Origin: Ascaris suum
Taxonomy: Eukaryota; Nematoda; Chromadorea; Rhabditida; Ascarididae
Assembly (NCBI GenBank): GCA_013433145.1
Contig: CM024181.1
Coordinates: forward strand, 2,294,001-2,358,000
Reading direction: 5' to 3'
Length of the DNA stretch: 64,000 nucleotides
The notes beneath the pieces were generated by a model, which made no database searches, had not been told where the DNA came from, and was given only the letters and a program-made list of their open reading frames with translations. Below, piece after piece: positions 24,801 to 35,824 of this stretch. Position numbers and translations under genes: made by a program. Each line of letters starts with the position of its first letter. The first letter of the stretch is position 1.

Positions 24801-27800
24801 GAATTTTTGAATTTATGATCGATGATGTTTGTAGGTTTGTGATGCTCTCTTATTATTTGAAAATTACATTTGATTAACACTATCTAAATTTGATTGCTGT
24901 GAGAATAACACTATTAAATCGTTTGGTTATGAAACCCCAATAAATTGGGAATTCAAATATTTCTGAATTTTCTAGAAGGGATTTGTCTTTCCAGTGGAAA
25001 CTTTTCAGGTTGAGCTGTTATTTGAGGATTAATTTTATTTTCTTTGCTATTTTATCAAAGATTTTATGCAATTTTTTTTTTGATGTGGCGACTTCGACCT
25101 TTGGTCATCGAGCAGTTTCCTCTTTTTCGTAAGGAAAAGGGGAAAGAAATTGAGGGTATAGTTGAAAGGGGAATATATTCGAAGATTTTTACTTATTGAC
25201 GGCGATGAATTGCTACATTTCAAAATTTTTGCTTACTTCCGGTGAACTACTGGTCTTTTCGCAGGTTTTTTCTCATGAATTTGAAGGTCAGAATCACGAT
25301 GGTTGAATTTCATCGAAGAAGTATCTTCATGGAACGATGTCGGTGTTGGTGTGTGCCTCGGGAAGCGTAACTCTATGCATGGAGTTACTGTTGTCGCTGT
25401 AGCGTTATGCTCGCGTGACGGTAATCCAGCATTCATCCCATTTGACGATTCTTCAGTTTATGGTCAGTAATATTTCTGATTAATCTCTTCATAGTGTTAC
25501 TTCAGGTATTTGGCCTTACCCGATAGGAGAGATTTGGAAACTTAAAGAACCATAAAAGTTTTCCAAGTGTTTCACTTTGTTTTTTAAGGGGGATTTACAT
25601 GTTGTAAAGCCACTAAATTGGTTTTTTTGTTCCGTTCTTTACAAGAGATTCCTTAGTTTTCAAGATAATTTCCAGCTCCTCTTGCAACTTTATCAGTCCG
25701 AAAACCAAGCTTCACCACTCCATGTCTAAAAAAAATAAAGCTATGTTTAGGTGTCGGTAATGGATAAAAGATTTTTCGTTTTTATCGCAATTAAAACAGG
25801 CTAACAGTAAAGGTTTTGGTTAACCATTAAAATCATAAAAGCTTTCTTGATCGGGAGCAGCTTGTTTCATTATGGTCTTCTCGACCGAGAAGGAAAGTAG
25901 TTTCCAAATAAAGGCGAGAGTATGCTATTTTGTTTATCTTATGGTACTCGACTTATCTTCTTTTTTCTTATGGAAGTGATTGTTTCAGCGAGAATTAAAT
26001 TATGATATCCTTGCAAAATTTTTAAATGCATCGAACGTTTTATAACGAGGACTTCTTGAATGTTTTGCGGTCCTTTTTTTGTTACAGAATTTATTGAGGG
26101 CAATATATTCCTTCTGTAGTTGGGCTATGAATTTCTCGTTGATCGTATATTTTGCCATACCCGAATTCCATCCCTCGATGTCAGTTGTCGTCGTGATTCG
26201 TTTGCCTTTTCCATTTTTTAATGCACCTCCCATTTCCTCATATTCCTTCCTTCTTCATGAATTTACCACTGACGAATATCTCACAATACACAACAGTCTC
26301 TTCCTCCGTCATCTTTCCTTCCTATAGGTGTAAGGAGATATGTTCCTGTGAATTTCCCTCTATACGCTACTTTCAGAATTAAAGAGGAGATCTGGTGTGA
26401 GAAGAGTTTCATAGTTTACCTGTTTAGCCATTAGGCGGTCGTGTGAGTGTCTGATATATGGACGAATCATCGTCAGAGCAGTAGTTATGGTTAGTAAGAA
26501 CAATGGTCCCAGTTTATGGATAGTTGTCTATGAATTGAGAGAGAAATATTTTAATTCCCACACTAAATCTATTGTTTTTTCTGCTTTATTGTAAAGCTTT
26601 TTCACATTTTTGGTGACATCGATGAAGAGGCGGATTTTCCAAGTTGTACACCTGCCGATTCGATTGGTATAGAGGAGCGAGTGCGCCTATTTGAATCAGT
26701 GCTTGCTTCCACTCACCGCAAGATTTTCTTCGATCTAATGGCAACGATGCGCGCTTTGAATCCACCTACTTTTTCGTCGGATCTTGTGGTCAATCGGCTC
26801 TCGAATTGTATCTGCATTAAGACACTTTCATTCCTTGCGCATTTCCGCACCTCCGATAGTGAACATCCGCTTTCCTTTCAGGTGAGCTTTTGAATTGCAT
26901 AGTTAAGACACTTCCTGATGAGATCGTGAAAAAGACATAGGTCAGTTGAATATAATTCTGAAAATGGTGGTTAGTGTAATGATTCTCATGCTCATGTCGG
27001 TAGGTGCTAATCTTATCTTATTCTCAGGACTTGAAAAGCAGATGCTATAATTATTGCTGATGAATTTTCAGCATGTTTTTTTATAAAAAGGTGTGACTGT
27101 TTAGTCAGTCTTTATGCATCTTTTTTTTTTGCGCAAACACCGAAAAATTGCCTTTCAAAAAATTCCATACAAATTTCAAAAAGTCCTGAGAACGTAATTA
27201 AACAAGCGTACGTGCAGTTGATGCCTTAACTAGCGTTTTTGCATTATTTTTTAAATGGCATTTTTAATGGGAATCGGTGATGTCAGTGGGCACTTTGATT
27301 GTTCGGTGGTCATGGTGCTGAATTAGCTAACGGCGCTGAAAAGTAGGTGTTGCTTCTGTGTTAAGAACGCTTATGATACTGATCCGCATCAAACAGTTAC
27401 AAGTTTCGATAAGTTTAAGTTTTATTTTATTCAGTGCAGCATGTTGCCCTAAAGATTGAGACTAAGCGCCTTCTCAGCTGTTTTGGGGTTAACGTAGTCT
27501 ATCCGGAATTTTTTCCTGATTGCTTTGCAAGTTTTTAGCTTTCAAAGTTGTACGCGAGGTGTATAGATCTTTTTGAGAATATGATTGGTTTGCAAAGCTC
27601 CGGAGTTATTTAGCCTACAAGGGAGAACGGAAGGGAATGATGCTTAATTTTGCATATATCATGCTTTGCTATGCGAGTCATGCCAATCCACAGCCACTTT
27701 TTGATCTAAAGCAGATGCTATAATTTTGGAAAGTGGTGCCGCGTTTCTGTTAAAAGACTGGCGCGTATTTCATTGAGGATATACGGTAACTGGCTGCTTA

Positions 27801-30800
27801 TATCAACTTGAAACTTTCAGGAATTGATTGCACGGGTGCCATCTGTTCGTGCTCTAGTTCTCAAGAAGAGTTCTAGTGGACGAGTGGCAGCGTCGATATA
27901 TGCATTCGTCAACATTCGTTTATATGAATGGTTACTACCACTAGCCACAAGGTTATCGTCGGAGAAGTCTGTTTCTTTGGAATTGGAATCAACAGAATTA
28001 CTAGCACGTTTGGAAGCGACAGGAATTGCCTTCGATCGACAAGCCGGACATGACCTGCTTCAGAGGGTTTTAATTTTATTTTAGTGGAGTACTTATAAAC
28101 GTCGCAAGTTGTCTTCATAGATCAAATATAAATTTATTTAGCTGCCGATTGAGGAGATGTGTTTGAAGTTGTTACCTGCTGAGCACACAAATTTCAGTAA
28201 AGTTATTTTACTTTGTTTTCGAAGAAATTCGAGTTTATGAAAGGAATACTGACTGGCAGTGTGATTGGTTTTTTGGAAATTTTCGCTCTCTGTATTTGAG
28301 GCAGGTACTCATTAAGTTGGCTGTAGCGATATTGAGATAATCCTCTTTAGAAATATACCTATAAGTAGGGAAACGCTAATGCCGATGCATTAGTGAATTC
28401 ATTACTGCAACAGCATAAATATGAGTTGTGTCTTCTGAGATACACTGATTCCATAAGCAGTATGTGCTTTATTCTATTTCCACACGTGGCAATACATTCT
28501 TTATCAGCAAGTTGAATGGTTCATTGAGATCGTCGTGGCGTGATTTAGTAAGCAATGGATTTTGTTTGCAACGATATCTAGAGACATTGCCTTGTACGAA
28601 GCCTATCTACATAAATAACGATATTCGTTATTTGTAGGTAATATTGCCTAAAATTGAGTTTCGCTATCGTTAAATACCATATTTTTAAAGACGAAAAGTG
28701 AAATGTCATCATTGGAAGCGGAAGGAAGACGTCTCGCATCGATGCCGTTCAATTTTGATTCACCATCGGAAATTGCAAACGTTCGTACGGCTTTCTTTAT
28801 AATTCATTTCGGATGTTTTAAACGATTTCATTAGCAAAGTCTATGATGGTTTTCCTTCGTACTGTTAACACTGACATTATCTCATTCATGCAGTTATTAG
28901 TTAGCTATGTTGTAGCATATTTTACACGCTCACGTTTCATTCGTTTTTCAATGCTGTCTAATCGGAATACGGAATGCCATTTTCTTCGAAGGTTTATAGC
29001 CAAAAATACAAATTTGTCTACTGAGTGAATGCGGTGTCCTTTTGAATGATATGTCTCATTAAAAGTGAGGGTAGGAGAGGTTTTGAAGCGTTTTCGAATA
29101 TCTATATTATCTCTTTTGCCGTGCTTCTGATAAATAAGACCGATTTCATTTTTAGCGCACTTAGCAAATTTATATTTCATTCTTTCAGATGTTCCTTTTT
29201 AGTTCTGAACTTGTTTCTGTCAATTTCTCAAAAGTCTAAAATTATGCAAAAGAGCTTTGCGAACTTGAAACGTTTACTTTCTCAAGTGAATAAGTTTGAT
29301 ATTAACGATGTGTCGTCGTTGCTGAGGAGGTGATTTTGTAATCATAACGCCCTTTTTCTTTTTCCCCGAGATAACTTTCTTTTTTAAGAGTCCGCTGAAA
29401 GAACTATTTTTCATATGCTATTGGTTAGGATATTTTTTGGTTGGTGTTAGAATAAATGATACGAAAGTTACGACGAAATGTCGAAAGTATAATTCTGCAG
29501 AAATTCCTTAGTCTTTCACTGCCTCATTCCGTTCCTTTGCAAAGACTATTTCATTTGCTTGACTGTGTTCATAACAAATTCTACTGCTCAGGTGCTATTC
29601 GTCCGAATGGGAATTCAACCGGTGAGTGGTTGTGGTGGTAGTGGTGCTCCTCGCCGACATTATTCTACCAATAAGGAAGTGCTACAGCGTCTCGCACCTA
29701 AGCATCGGATCGCAGCGATTATTTTGAAGTGGCGCAAGTTAAATACTGCTCTGTCGGTGAGTTGACATACTGCTTTTGCGATGGATTTAGAATTTACATA
29801 AAATTGGACTGTTTTTTAAAAAAATCTTACTGTCTTCCGGTCATTATTTGGCGCCCTCAGTACTAAGTTTAGTGCACTTCCGTCGAATTAAATAAGACAA
29901 TTTTAGACTCCGGATAAATCATCTGAACAAAATGTCATATTTGCCGTTATCCTCTCGCAACGCCTTAAGCAAGACAATAATAGAAGACTACCTAATGTCT
30001 TCTTGATTAGTGCGTTCGAGCACAATGAGCCAATTGAACTAACATATTTTTTTCACTTTCAGGTGTAAAAATAACTTCAGGTGTAGCCAGGTATATGGGT
30101 TGTTCGCAACCGCCGTTCACTTTCTCTTTTGATCACGGTATTTTTTTACATGGGGTATCGGTAGCTTGTAACTTTCCTATCCTCTAAAAGGATGATGGTT
30201 AAAGGAATTGCTCATCGCTTGTCTTGGATTTAGAAATATGCAAAAACCGAACCTTTTGGGTCGTAATAGTTTGAGCTTGTTCTCCACTTCGATCTTGTGA
30301 GGATTTATCTCAATTTGAAGCATATTCGACTCGGGCACTTAGCAGAGGATTTTTGTTTATCCAGTTCCCAACGATTATATCGAATATTTTATTGTAGAGC
30401 TCGTTGCAAAACCTTTTGCGTGCATGCAGATCTAATGGTCGGATTCATGCATCGTTTACGACGTTCACCGGTACGGGTCGCGTGCAGTCAGTGCATCCAA
30501 ACGTGCAAAATGTGCAAAAGGATGCACTTATCGATTCGTTGTCGGTGCGCTCACTTTTTGTCGCTCCACCTGGTTAGTTGGTAATGTGTGAGGCTCTTTC
30601 AAAGATATAGCCTTGTAGTATGTTGAAATCTTGCAAGTATTTAACAACTGGGGAGGCTAATGTTTTCTGACTGGAGAGGCTGATCAATGCTGTCGAATTT
30701 CGATCTTATGACTAGATGAAGTGGCTTGTTTACATCTACCAAATGCAAGTGGTAGAAGTGGCATTGTTATCGGGCCTGCATGATATATTAATTTTGATTT

Positions 30801-33392
30801 GATTCTGCTCACCCCTACTGCTGTGGCAATATATCGTTATTGAGATATATGCAAGTGAAGTAATGCCAGGAAAAATGATTCAAGCGGCTCTAATTTGTTC
30901 ATTTTTTAGAGATGATATGAGTGGTTTCACTATTTTAAATTTGAATAAAAATTGTATTTTAATTGGTTGATCAGGCATTGATTTTGTTTACGGGTTTACG
31001 TGAGGGAAAATGGACATCTGGGAAAGTAGTGCGAACAGGTGCTGGTTGCAAGGTTATGTTATGATTGGGGAATTCTTTGTAGGTTTTGTGTTGGTTTCGG
31101 CCGATTATTCGCAACTGGAACTGAGGGTTCTGGCAGGTTTGTCGAAGGACGAAGGCCTGTGCAAATTGTTTCGCACTGGAGGTGATTTCTTCCAGACAGT
31201 GACTGATCGATGGAATGCGAACACTTCGATAGATGTGCCCCTTGATCGGCAAAAGGTGAAACAGGTATGCGGTTCTGCGAGCTTTTCCAAGCACACGCGT
31301 ATCTTGACTTCGTTTGTTGGAATGGATTGAGTGCGAGTTTATCCCAAAAACCACAGGAATACATCTTCTCCCGGAGTCCATCGATTGGAGATTATTCGTC
31401 GTTTTTATATTCGAAGTGATGGCTGATTTCGGGTCGGTCGGCTTATCCGAGTGCACTGAATTTGACTGCTGAAAGAAGGAACTGCTCAGGCATCAATGAA
31501 GTTTTTAGAGTTATAACTTTCATTTATAAATTCTTTCGCATCATACAACCATTTTAAGGAAGTGATGGATTCGGACAGTTTTTCTAAAGTCGCAAAGGCG
31601 AATTCATGCCTGCGTTAGGATGCCCGAGAACAGAGAAGGAGGCTATTCAGGCAGAAAGGTTAGTTAGACCTGTAGCGATACGGAACCTGTTTTTGAAATG
31701 AGAAACAATAGACGGTAAAGGACAGGCATCATAGACGAGTTGACCGGAAGGGATTTTGACACTGAATGCTTAGAGATATGGCGATTAATGAGTAAATTGG
31801 CTGTTTTGTGTTTTATTAGCAGCAACGTTTTGTTATGCTATCAGGTGACTGTTGTTATGATGGAAATCGCCTTTTGTGCGGTTGCAGCTATGTTACGCGA
31901 TCATTTACGGCATGGGAGCGATAACTCTCGGCGAGCGAATCGGAACGACAAAACAAAATGCACAGCATTTGATCGAATCATTTTTCAAGGAGTTCCCAAG
32001 CAAGTCTTTGTTGCGAGTTTAAGGACTTAAGAACTTATAATGCACCCGATAATAGGAGGGATATGTCATGGAATCCTTTGCTTTCTAATTGGGAACGCTA
32101 TGGTAGTCATGGTAGTCATTTGTTGGTCATTTGACGCTTCAAGAGTGGGCTGTGCTAACAGTGCAGGACCGTACTTCTGGGTACCACAAGTAAGGCTTGT
32201 AATTAAACAATTGCTTTTATGGTTATAGCTGGGCTATATGACAAGAAGGTCCACATTGCGAAAATGTGATTCTTCTATTATCGTACATATAATACAACAC
32301 ATGAAAGGGATCTATGCATCGCCATTTCATAAGTCTTCAAAAGGGTTAAAAATTAAGTCTTGTGAAGTATTTTAATAGCTTATTAAAAAAGCTGATGGCT
32401 GGCATGTTTAGAAAGCAGTTTTATTTAGAGGTCGTTCGTGGATGGATGCGACACTGGAGAGTTGTCGGCGAGATGCTTGTGCAGTGACGATACTTGGAAG
32501 AAGACGGCCTCTGAAGTGCGGCGAGAGTGTAGTGCAAAGCGATCGTGCAAGGGCTGAGCGACAGGCTATCAATAGCACAATACAGGTACCTTCCGTTAGC
32601 TGTACTATTTCATTAGGCATATATACATGTATAGCTTATGTGCTACAGTATATGCTGAGTTGGAGTACAAATAGAATGCTTACCACTTTCAGGGGTCCGC
32701 TTCCGAGATATTCAAATCGGCATTACTGAAGTTGGAGAAAAATCTGAAAGGTAATTTTCCGAATTGTTTCTTCTTTCGAAAAGAGAAGGTGCGCCTTCAA
32801 ATCTCGAACTCATTATTAGAGCTCTTCTATCTCTTTCCAGACCTATAACTATAAAATCAAAATTAGGCAAGATGGTTAGCTGGAAATGTTCGCTTTACAG
32901 TCAAAAACCATAAATTGGTTTGGTGGTGAACTATGGGCGTACTGCTTAATATAACTTGTGGCTTACTAAAGCGAAGTGTCGATAAAACAGCACGTGTGGA
33001 ATCGTAGTATTGCGACTCGCGGTACGACCGTTTCCTTATACTGCTAAATCATCGTAGAACCCCAAGTAGCTTGCCACTTGTATCAGTAGACCGTCCTCTG
33101 GATGCACACGTCTCCCTTCCAAACCGAATGGAAAGATTCGTCAGTGCTGGCTGAGGCTTCATTTAATGTTACACGGCGGAACAGTACAATGCATGTTTCA
33201 GATTTGGATGCGCGAATAGTGATGCAGGTTCACGACGAAGTGATTGTAGAATTGAATGAAGCTTGTTTTTCTACAGCCGTCGAGAGGATCGAATCGGCGA
33301 TGTTGAATGCTCTTCCCGAGTTCCCCGTGCCGCTTTCTGTTAAAATATCAAGCGGCACCAATTGGGGAAGTCTTTTACCACTGAACTCCTGA
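13562..33392 (+). CDS. polq-1: DNA polymerase theta (POLQ), helicase core not seen; multi-exon
   Basis: A-family polymerase that performs theta-mediated (microhomology) end joining in the nucleus. Exons: ?13562-13612, 14362-14553, 14838-14973, 15287-15438, 16450-16629, 17036-17171, 18418-18664, 21612-21728, 22122-22332, 23479-23799, 23838-24344, 24404-24826, 26597-26881, 27821-28066, 28691-28780, 29592-29756, 30398-30572, 31083-31264, 31888-32003, 32429-32585, 32693-32750, 33087-33143, 33202-33392. Phases match throughout. Exons to 18664 align with the post-ATPase part of the human helicase half (from GESIL through winged-helix and ratchet-like regions). A low-complexity linker follows, then the polymerase with motif A (SADYSQLELRVL), motif B (RQKVKQ|LCYAIIYG) and motif C (VMQVHDEV). 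The product would be about 1,470 residues, against about 2,590 in human. Walker A, DEAH-type and GRAGR motifs were not found here, so the helicase core is lost, encoded elsewhere, or upstream of the window. Identity is firm; the 5' end and the linker are tentative. Confidence 0.92.
13616..13650. repeat. (GT)n microsatellite
   Basis: About 35 bp of GT repeats with one ATG interruption, starting right at the proposed donor of the first polymerase theta exon. Confidence 0.95.
14317..14331 (+). repeat. G15 homopolymer
   Basis: Run of 15 G, about 30 bases before the acceptor of the 14362 exon. Confidence 0.9.
14362..14553 (+). CDS. polq-1: POLQ exon: end of helicase core region
   Basis: After TATATTCCAG; 64 codons ending at GAG|GTAAAA. 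The centre reads KGESILVC, matching VGESILIC just after motif VI in human POLQ, and the end (RRRLKLIVE) matches IRAILEIIVG. The residues before it (TSQVARYCCVECLDELLFIK) sit where GRAGR should be but do not contain it. An alternative acceptor at 14431 would remove that part. Confidence 0.7.
14838..14973 (+). CDS. polq-1: POLQ exon: winged-helix region, first part
   Basis: Starts AVCSGLCNKVDELSDLLRFT, equivalent to the GGVAST...YAACTF block of human POLQ, and continues with DLEWLISKRLLAVQK. It ends in phase 1 at AAAAAG|GTCGAT. Confidence 0.85.
15287..15438 (+). CDS. polq-1: POLQ exon: LGxAxLxSSL block
   Basis: Encodes GTQLGGAVLASSLPPDIALL then DLERASRALVLDSELHLLYL, a clear match to the HLGSATLSSSLSP ... 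[20 protein letters not shown] segment of POLQ and HELQ helicases. Begins in phase 1 and ends in phase 0. Confidence 0.93.
15472..15489 (+). repeat. G18 homopolymer
   Basis: Longest G run in the window, 34 bases inside a polymerase theta intron, followed by AAGGGGAG. On the transcribed gene's coding strand. Confidence 0.92.
16450..16629 (+). CDS. polq-1: POLQ exon: helical domain
   Basis: Sixty codons beginning VTP and containing LDWSHYYTIWSKLPFKLQRV and GQMVGISEKFLLQRMQG, matching [31 protein letters not shown] of human POLQ. Both ends are phase 0 with good splice sites. Confidence 0.93.
17036..17171 (+). CDS. polq-1: POLQ exon: NRGxxQSLQQ block
   Basis: Encodes IHLRFMSALALFELINERPL ... 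FRINRGALQSLQQQSATYA, the strongly conserved region with CNRGQIQSLQQSAAVYA in human. Ends phase 1 at GCAT|GTAAGT. Confidence 0.95.
18418..18664 (+). CDS. polq-1: POLQ exon: ratchet / helix-hairpin-helix region
   Basis: Encodes MVVAFCERLGWVYLRSILEG, RLAFGVRRELTELVKLEGID and ARAFHTAHITTIAALATTSV ... ILRSAVPF, closely following the human GMITVFSNRLGW ... RARVLYASGFHTVADLA ... ILKNAVPF segment, the C-terminal end of the helicase half. Confidence 0.95.
18805..18887. repeat. (TA)n microsatellite in POLQ intron
   Basis: Perfect TA array of about 83 bp, ending TATATGC, in the long intron after the 18664 exon. Confidence 0.97.
20524..20572. repeat. Perfect 17-bp inverted repeat with 15-nt loop
   Basis: AATTAGAGTGCTAAATA at 20524-20540 is exactly reverse-complemented at 20556-20572, in a polymerase theta intron. 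RNA from either strand could form a stable hairpin. It is shorter than a usual pre-miRNA stem; it could also be a mobile-element remnant or a recombination relic. Confidence 0.85.
21612..21728 (+). CDS. polq-1: POLQ exon: WLAGEEAMTDLDAAALL block
   Basis: Short exon with WLAGEEAMTDLDAAALLALR, matching [20 protein letters not shown] at the end of the human helicase half. Joins in phase 2 on both sides. Intron before it is nearly 3 kb. Confidence 0.9.
22122..22332 (+). CDS. polq-1: POLQ exon: start of central linker
   Basis: Phase and splice sites (CGTTTAG, TCG|GTTAGT) fit both neighbours. The product is polar and without a recognised domain, as expected for the disordered linker of polymerase theta. 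Confidence 0.7.
23479..24826 (+). CDS. polq-1: POLQ central linker, three reading frames joined by very short introns
   Basis: Three overlapping frames, all with coding-like composition rich in Ser, Glu, Asp and Asn, cover this block. They can be joined by phase-0 GT..AG introns of about 38 nt (23800-23837) and 59 nt (24345-24403), giving exons 23479-23799, 23838-24344 and 24404-24826. The last ends at GATGAT|GTTTGT. It includes patches such as DLFEISHSSSVASDSPYE and basic KRARQRC. No domain is recognised. Exact borders are uncertain; real frameshifts or sequencing indels would look similar. Confidence 0.7.
26597..26881 (+). CDS. polq-1: POLQ exon: exonuclease-like region
   Basis: Ninety-five codons from GTAAAG to TTTCAG|GTGAGC. 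It begins with an acidic DIDEEADFPSC patch and continues with helical IEERVRLFESVLASTHRKIF. It lies where POLQ has its inactivated exonuclease-like subdomain; no catalytic acidic triad is evident. Confidence 0.8.
27821..28066 (+). CDS. polq-1: POLQ exon: end of exonuclease-like / start of thumb
   Basis: Eighty-two codons; the end ELLARLEATGIAFDRQAGHD matches the ALLELNGIGFS element that starts the polymerase thumb of A-family enzymes. Both ends are phase 0. Confidence 0.9.
28691..28780 (+). CDS. polq-1: POLQ exon: thumb
   Basis: Thirty codons: EMSSLEAEGRRLASMPFNFD then SPSEIAN, equivalent to ...AYQLAGHSFSFTSSDDIAE of human POLQ. Confidence 0.9.
29592..29756 (+). CDS. polq-1: POLQ exon: thumb, STxxxVLxxL block
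   Basis: Encodes VLFVRMGIQP, then YSTNKEVLQRLAPKHRIAAI and ILKWRKLNTALS, the conserved FSTSKDVLNKL ... ILEWRRITNAI region of A-family polymerases. Confidence 0.95.
30398..30572 (+). CDS. polq-1: POLQ exon: TGTGRV ... PNVQNV block
   Basis: Begins SSLQNLLRACRSNGRIHASF and continues FTGTGRVQSVHPNVQNVQKD, matching TATGRITFTEPNIQNVPRD, the template-binding segment before motif A. It ends VRSLFVAPP in phase 1. Confidence 0.95.
31083..31264 (+). CDS. polq-1: POLQ exon: motif A and start of motif B
   Basis: Contains SADYSQLELRVLAGLSKDEG; the catalytic metal-binding Asp is codon 31103-31105. The exon ends DRQKVKQ, the start of the O-helix (motif B: Arg at 31247, Lys at 31259). Confidence 0.97.
31888..32003 (+). 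CDS. polq-1: POLQ exon: motif B O-helix
   Basis: Encodes LCYAIIYGMGAITLGERIGT and QNAQHLIESFFKEFPSK; CYGIIYGMGAKSLGEQMG in human. With the previous exon it completes RxxxKxxxYxxxYG. Confidence 0.96.
32429..32585 (+). CDS. polq-1: POLQ exon: TILGRRRxL ... ERQAIN block
   Basis: Encodes RSWMDATLESCRRDACAVTI, LGRRRPL and RAERQAINSTIQ, the fingers/palm region conserved in Pol I-like enzymes (FVQTILGRRRYL ... AERQAINTIVQ). Confidence 0.96.
32693..32750 (+). CDS. polq-1: POLQ exon: GSASEIFK block
   Basis: Short exon GSASEIFKSALLKLEKNLK, equivalent to GSAADIVKIATVNIQKQLE. Ends phase 1 at GAAAG|GTAATT. Confidence 0.95.
33087..33392 (+). CDS. polq-1: POLQ terminal exons: motif C and stop
   Basis: Contains DARIVMQVHDEVIVELNEAC with the catalytic His-Asp-Glu of motif C (33231-33239) and ends LSVKISSGTNWGSLLPLNS with TGA at 33390-33392; compare VKVKIGASWGEL in human. 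The best phase-consistent model is 33087-33143 plus 33202-33392, with a 58-nt intron ending GCATGTTTCAG. A single open frame from about 33090 is also possible but does not join the previous exon in phase. Confidence 0.93.
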
Positions 33393-35824
33393 GTGGAGAA
33401 AAATTGCTCATTGTAGATTTATAAAGTACAAATTGTATGTGGCAGGAAATGTTTGAAAATCCTTTTTTTTTGTTTACCTGGTGTGCAGCCTACGTAAGCG
33501 AGCGAGAAGATTGGCTGAATGATGTCTTATCTGTGGTTTGGGTGGATCCGATCTCGCTTCCTTTAACATTAAGGACACAGCAAAAATTAGAAATTGGAGG
33601 ACATATGAGTAGTGCAGAAGAATGACGACGTCATTATCAGTATTCATTCTATCTTTGGGCAAAATGCTATCCCTTTTAAAGAATCCTTGAAAACTGCTTA
33701 GCATATTGCTTTCGAATGCTATTGTTAGGATGACGGGAAGTGCCGAATTGCTGTGGGAGAATTGCTGGGGAGAAGGGCTATTTATTGAAGGAAGTAGAAG
33801 GAACATTGTATGAGTTAGTTTGTGGTAGCTTTCCCACTGTCACCCTGGAAGGTGGAATTTAAAAAGGCGGTTGAATGAGCTGGTTTAACGGTGGACACTA
33901 GCGAGTCTCGAAGGGTTCTGTATTGTAAAAGATGCGGCAATATTCGAATGATAAGGAAGGATGCTTGGATATGAAAGAATTGCTTGCGGGTCGAAGTTAG
34001 GAATAAATAGTGCTTCCACTTGAAGCAAGGTGTTGCGAGCGTGAAACGAACAGGAATGGAATTTGTCGTGTCCCGGGCTTATGCAAGCTTTTTATTTGCT
34101 TTTCAGCATTAGAGATCTGTTGTTGCCACATTTGCACATTCACATGTTTTTATCTAATCTTATATTGTGGGCGGATTGTGACGAAGGTAGAGAACAGTCA
34201 CTTGTCTAGAATGTCGGAATTCCTGGCGACTCGGGGAGGGATCTGGGGAAGTGGGGAAGCAGCAAACCGTGAGATGTGTCTCAACCGTGAACCCGCTCTT
34301 TCAGCTGTTTTCCTCACATGACGCCTAGCGATATCTCGACCAGTGGCATAGCCTTCTTGCGTGTTAAATTATTCTGTGTTGCATTTGCACAATAAATGTT
34401 TTTTCTAGCAGCGAAATGTGTAGCTCAGGAGTCGAGGTCATTAGCACCGTGCTGAAATGGGAGGCCTGAGAAAATGCGAGGAGCAGCTAATCGGCAGCAG
34501 CACTTGCCGCCATGCCAATGCGACGATTTGGCAGAACTCTGAGAACAGGTTGACGACAGCAGCGGTAGGACGTCAGGTCATAAAGCACTCTATGAAAGCT
34601 ATGCTAAACGAAGTTTATGTCCAGTACTATAAATTGGTCCATCACTGCCATCGTTTGCATCACATTTAGAGCCTTCAAATGGAACGTGTTTGCGCTTCCA
34701 AGCATCTACTATCAGTAAAATATATAAAAAGTTCGTCAGCAACACTGGCCCGAAGTGGCTCCAAAACCAGCAGTTCCAGTTTCTCTTGCCAGTTAAGATT
34801 TCAAGGTTGTTCAGCGAATTAATCTAAAACCCTTCAATTCTTCCCTTTGTTTCCCATGTTTTGCTGAACTTCTATAACAACTATTATCTTGTATGCGATT
34901 TCGTGCAAGATGTTGCGGGAAACCAACCTATTCCCAGCACTAAGAATAAGAAAAGCTTATCAAGTCCAGTTCCGTTTCTTACCAGGAATACTTTTAAAGA
35001 TCGAGCCCAGGTTAAATTCGGTCACGTTTTTACTGATCACTTCACGGACATCAACTGCGTCTCATCTGAACGATTAAAAAATCAACCAAAACTTCTGCTG
35101 AACTGTAGTCAATCCCCTCAAACCAAGCGATATTGTGCCTAATCTACCTCCATACTATCAGCGGGGAAATTCGTTTCTCTCCAAACACAATCACCTCGTC
35201 TACACACAATTAAAAAATCAACAACAACTAGTTACCCAAACAGCATACTGATGCGCGCAAAGAAGGAGGATGATCTCGGTGGGAAGGGGTGGATTTAGAA
35301 GGGGAGACAAAAAATCGCTGCGGAAACTGTCATATCTGATTTTGCGAACGAGCACTTCATGCTTTTTCGTACAAAAATAGGGATGTATATTTCTAGTTAG
35401 GACATTGTATAAACTTCGAATTAAATATAAAAATTCAAAATGCAGCTATTGGGAACTTACTCGTCATCAATTTTCATTGCACTTGGGTGATTCGTCGCCT
35501 CTCTTAAGAAGAAGCACATGAGAGGTGGGTAAGTTGTGATGTCAGATTCCGATTAGAATGTTATCTCCAACTGAAGCTTAGAACCTCCCTAAGAAAACGT
35601 TTTCGCCCTCCATCTTCGGTCCTAATCGCCGATTCTTTCACCGCAAACAGCTGCCAACATTAAGATTCATAAATTAGCATACGTTGTATGTGTTGATCTG
35701 AGTGGTACATTCAGTGGTGTACAAATAGGTCAAACGATTCCTTAGAATCAATCCTTTTCATCGACAAGTATGGTGGAAATGATAAAAGCGCAATCACTAG
35801 GCAACAGTAGCAATATCTCCGGTA

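Noticed and set aside
30971..31456. 161-codon minus-strand frame
   Set aside because: Antisense shadow of the highly conserved POLQ motif A exon.
34361..34460. Possible tRNA-like segment (GTAGCTCAGGAGTCGAGG)
   Set aside because: No matching acceptor stem or anticodon arm could be folded around it.
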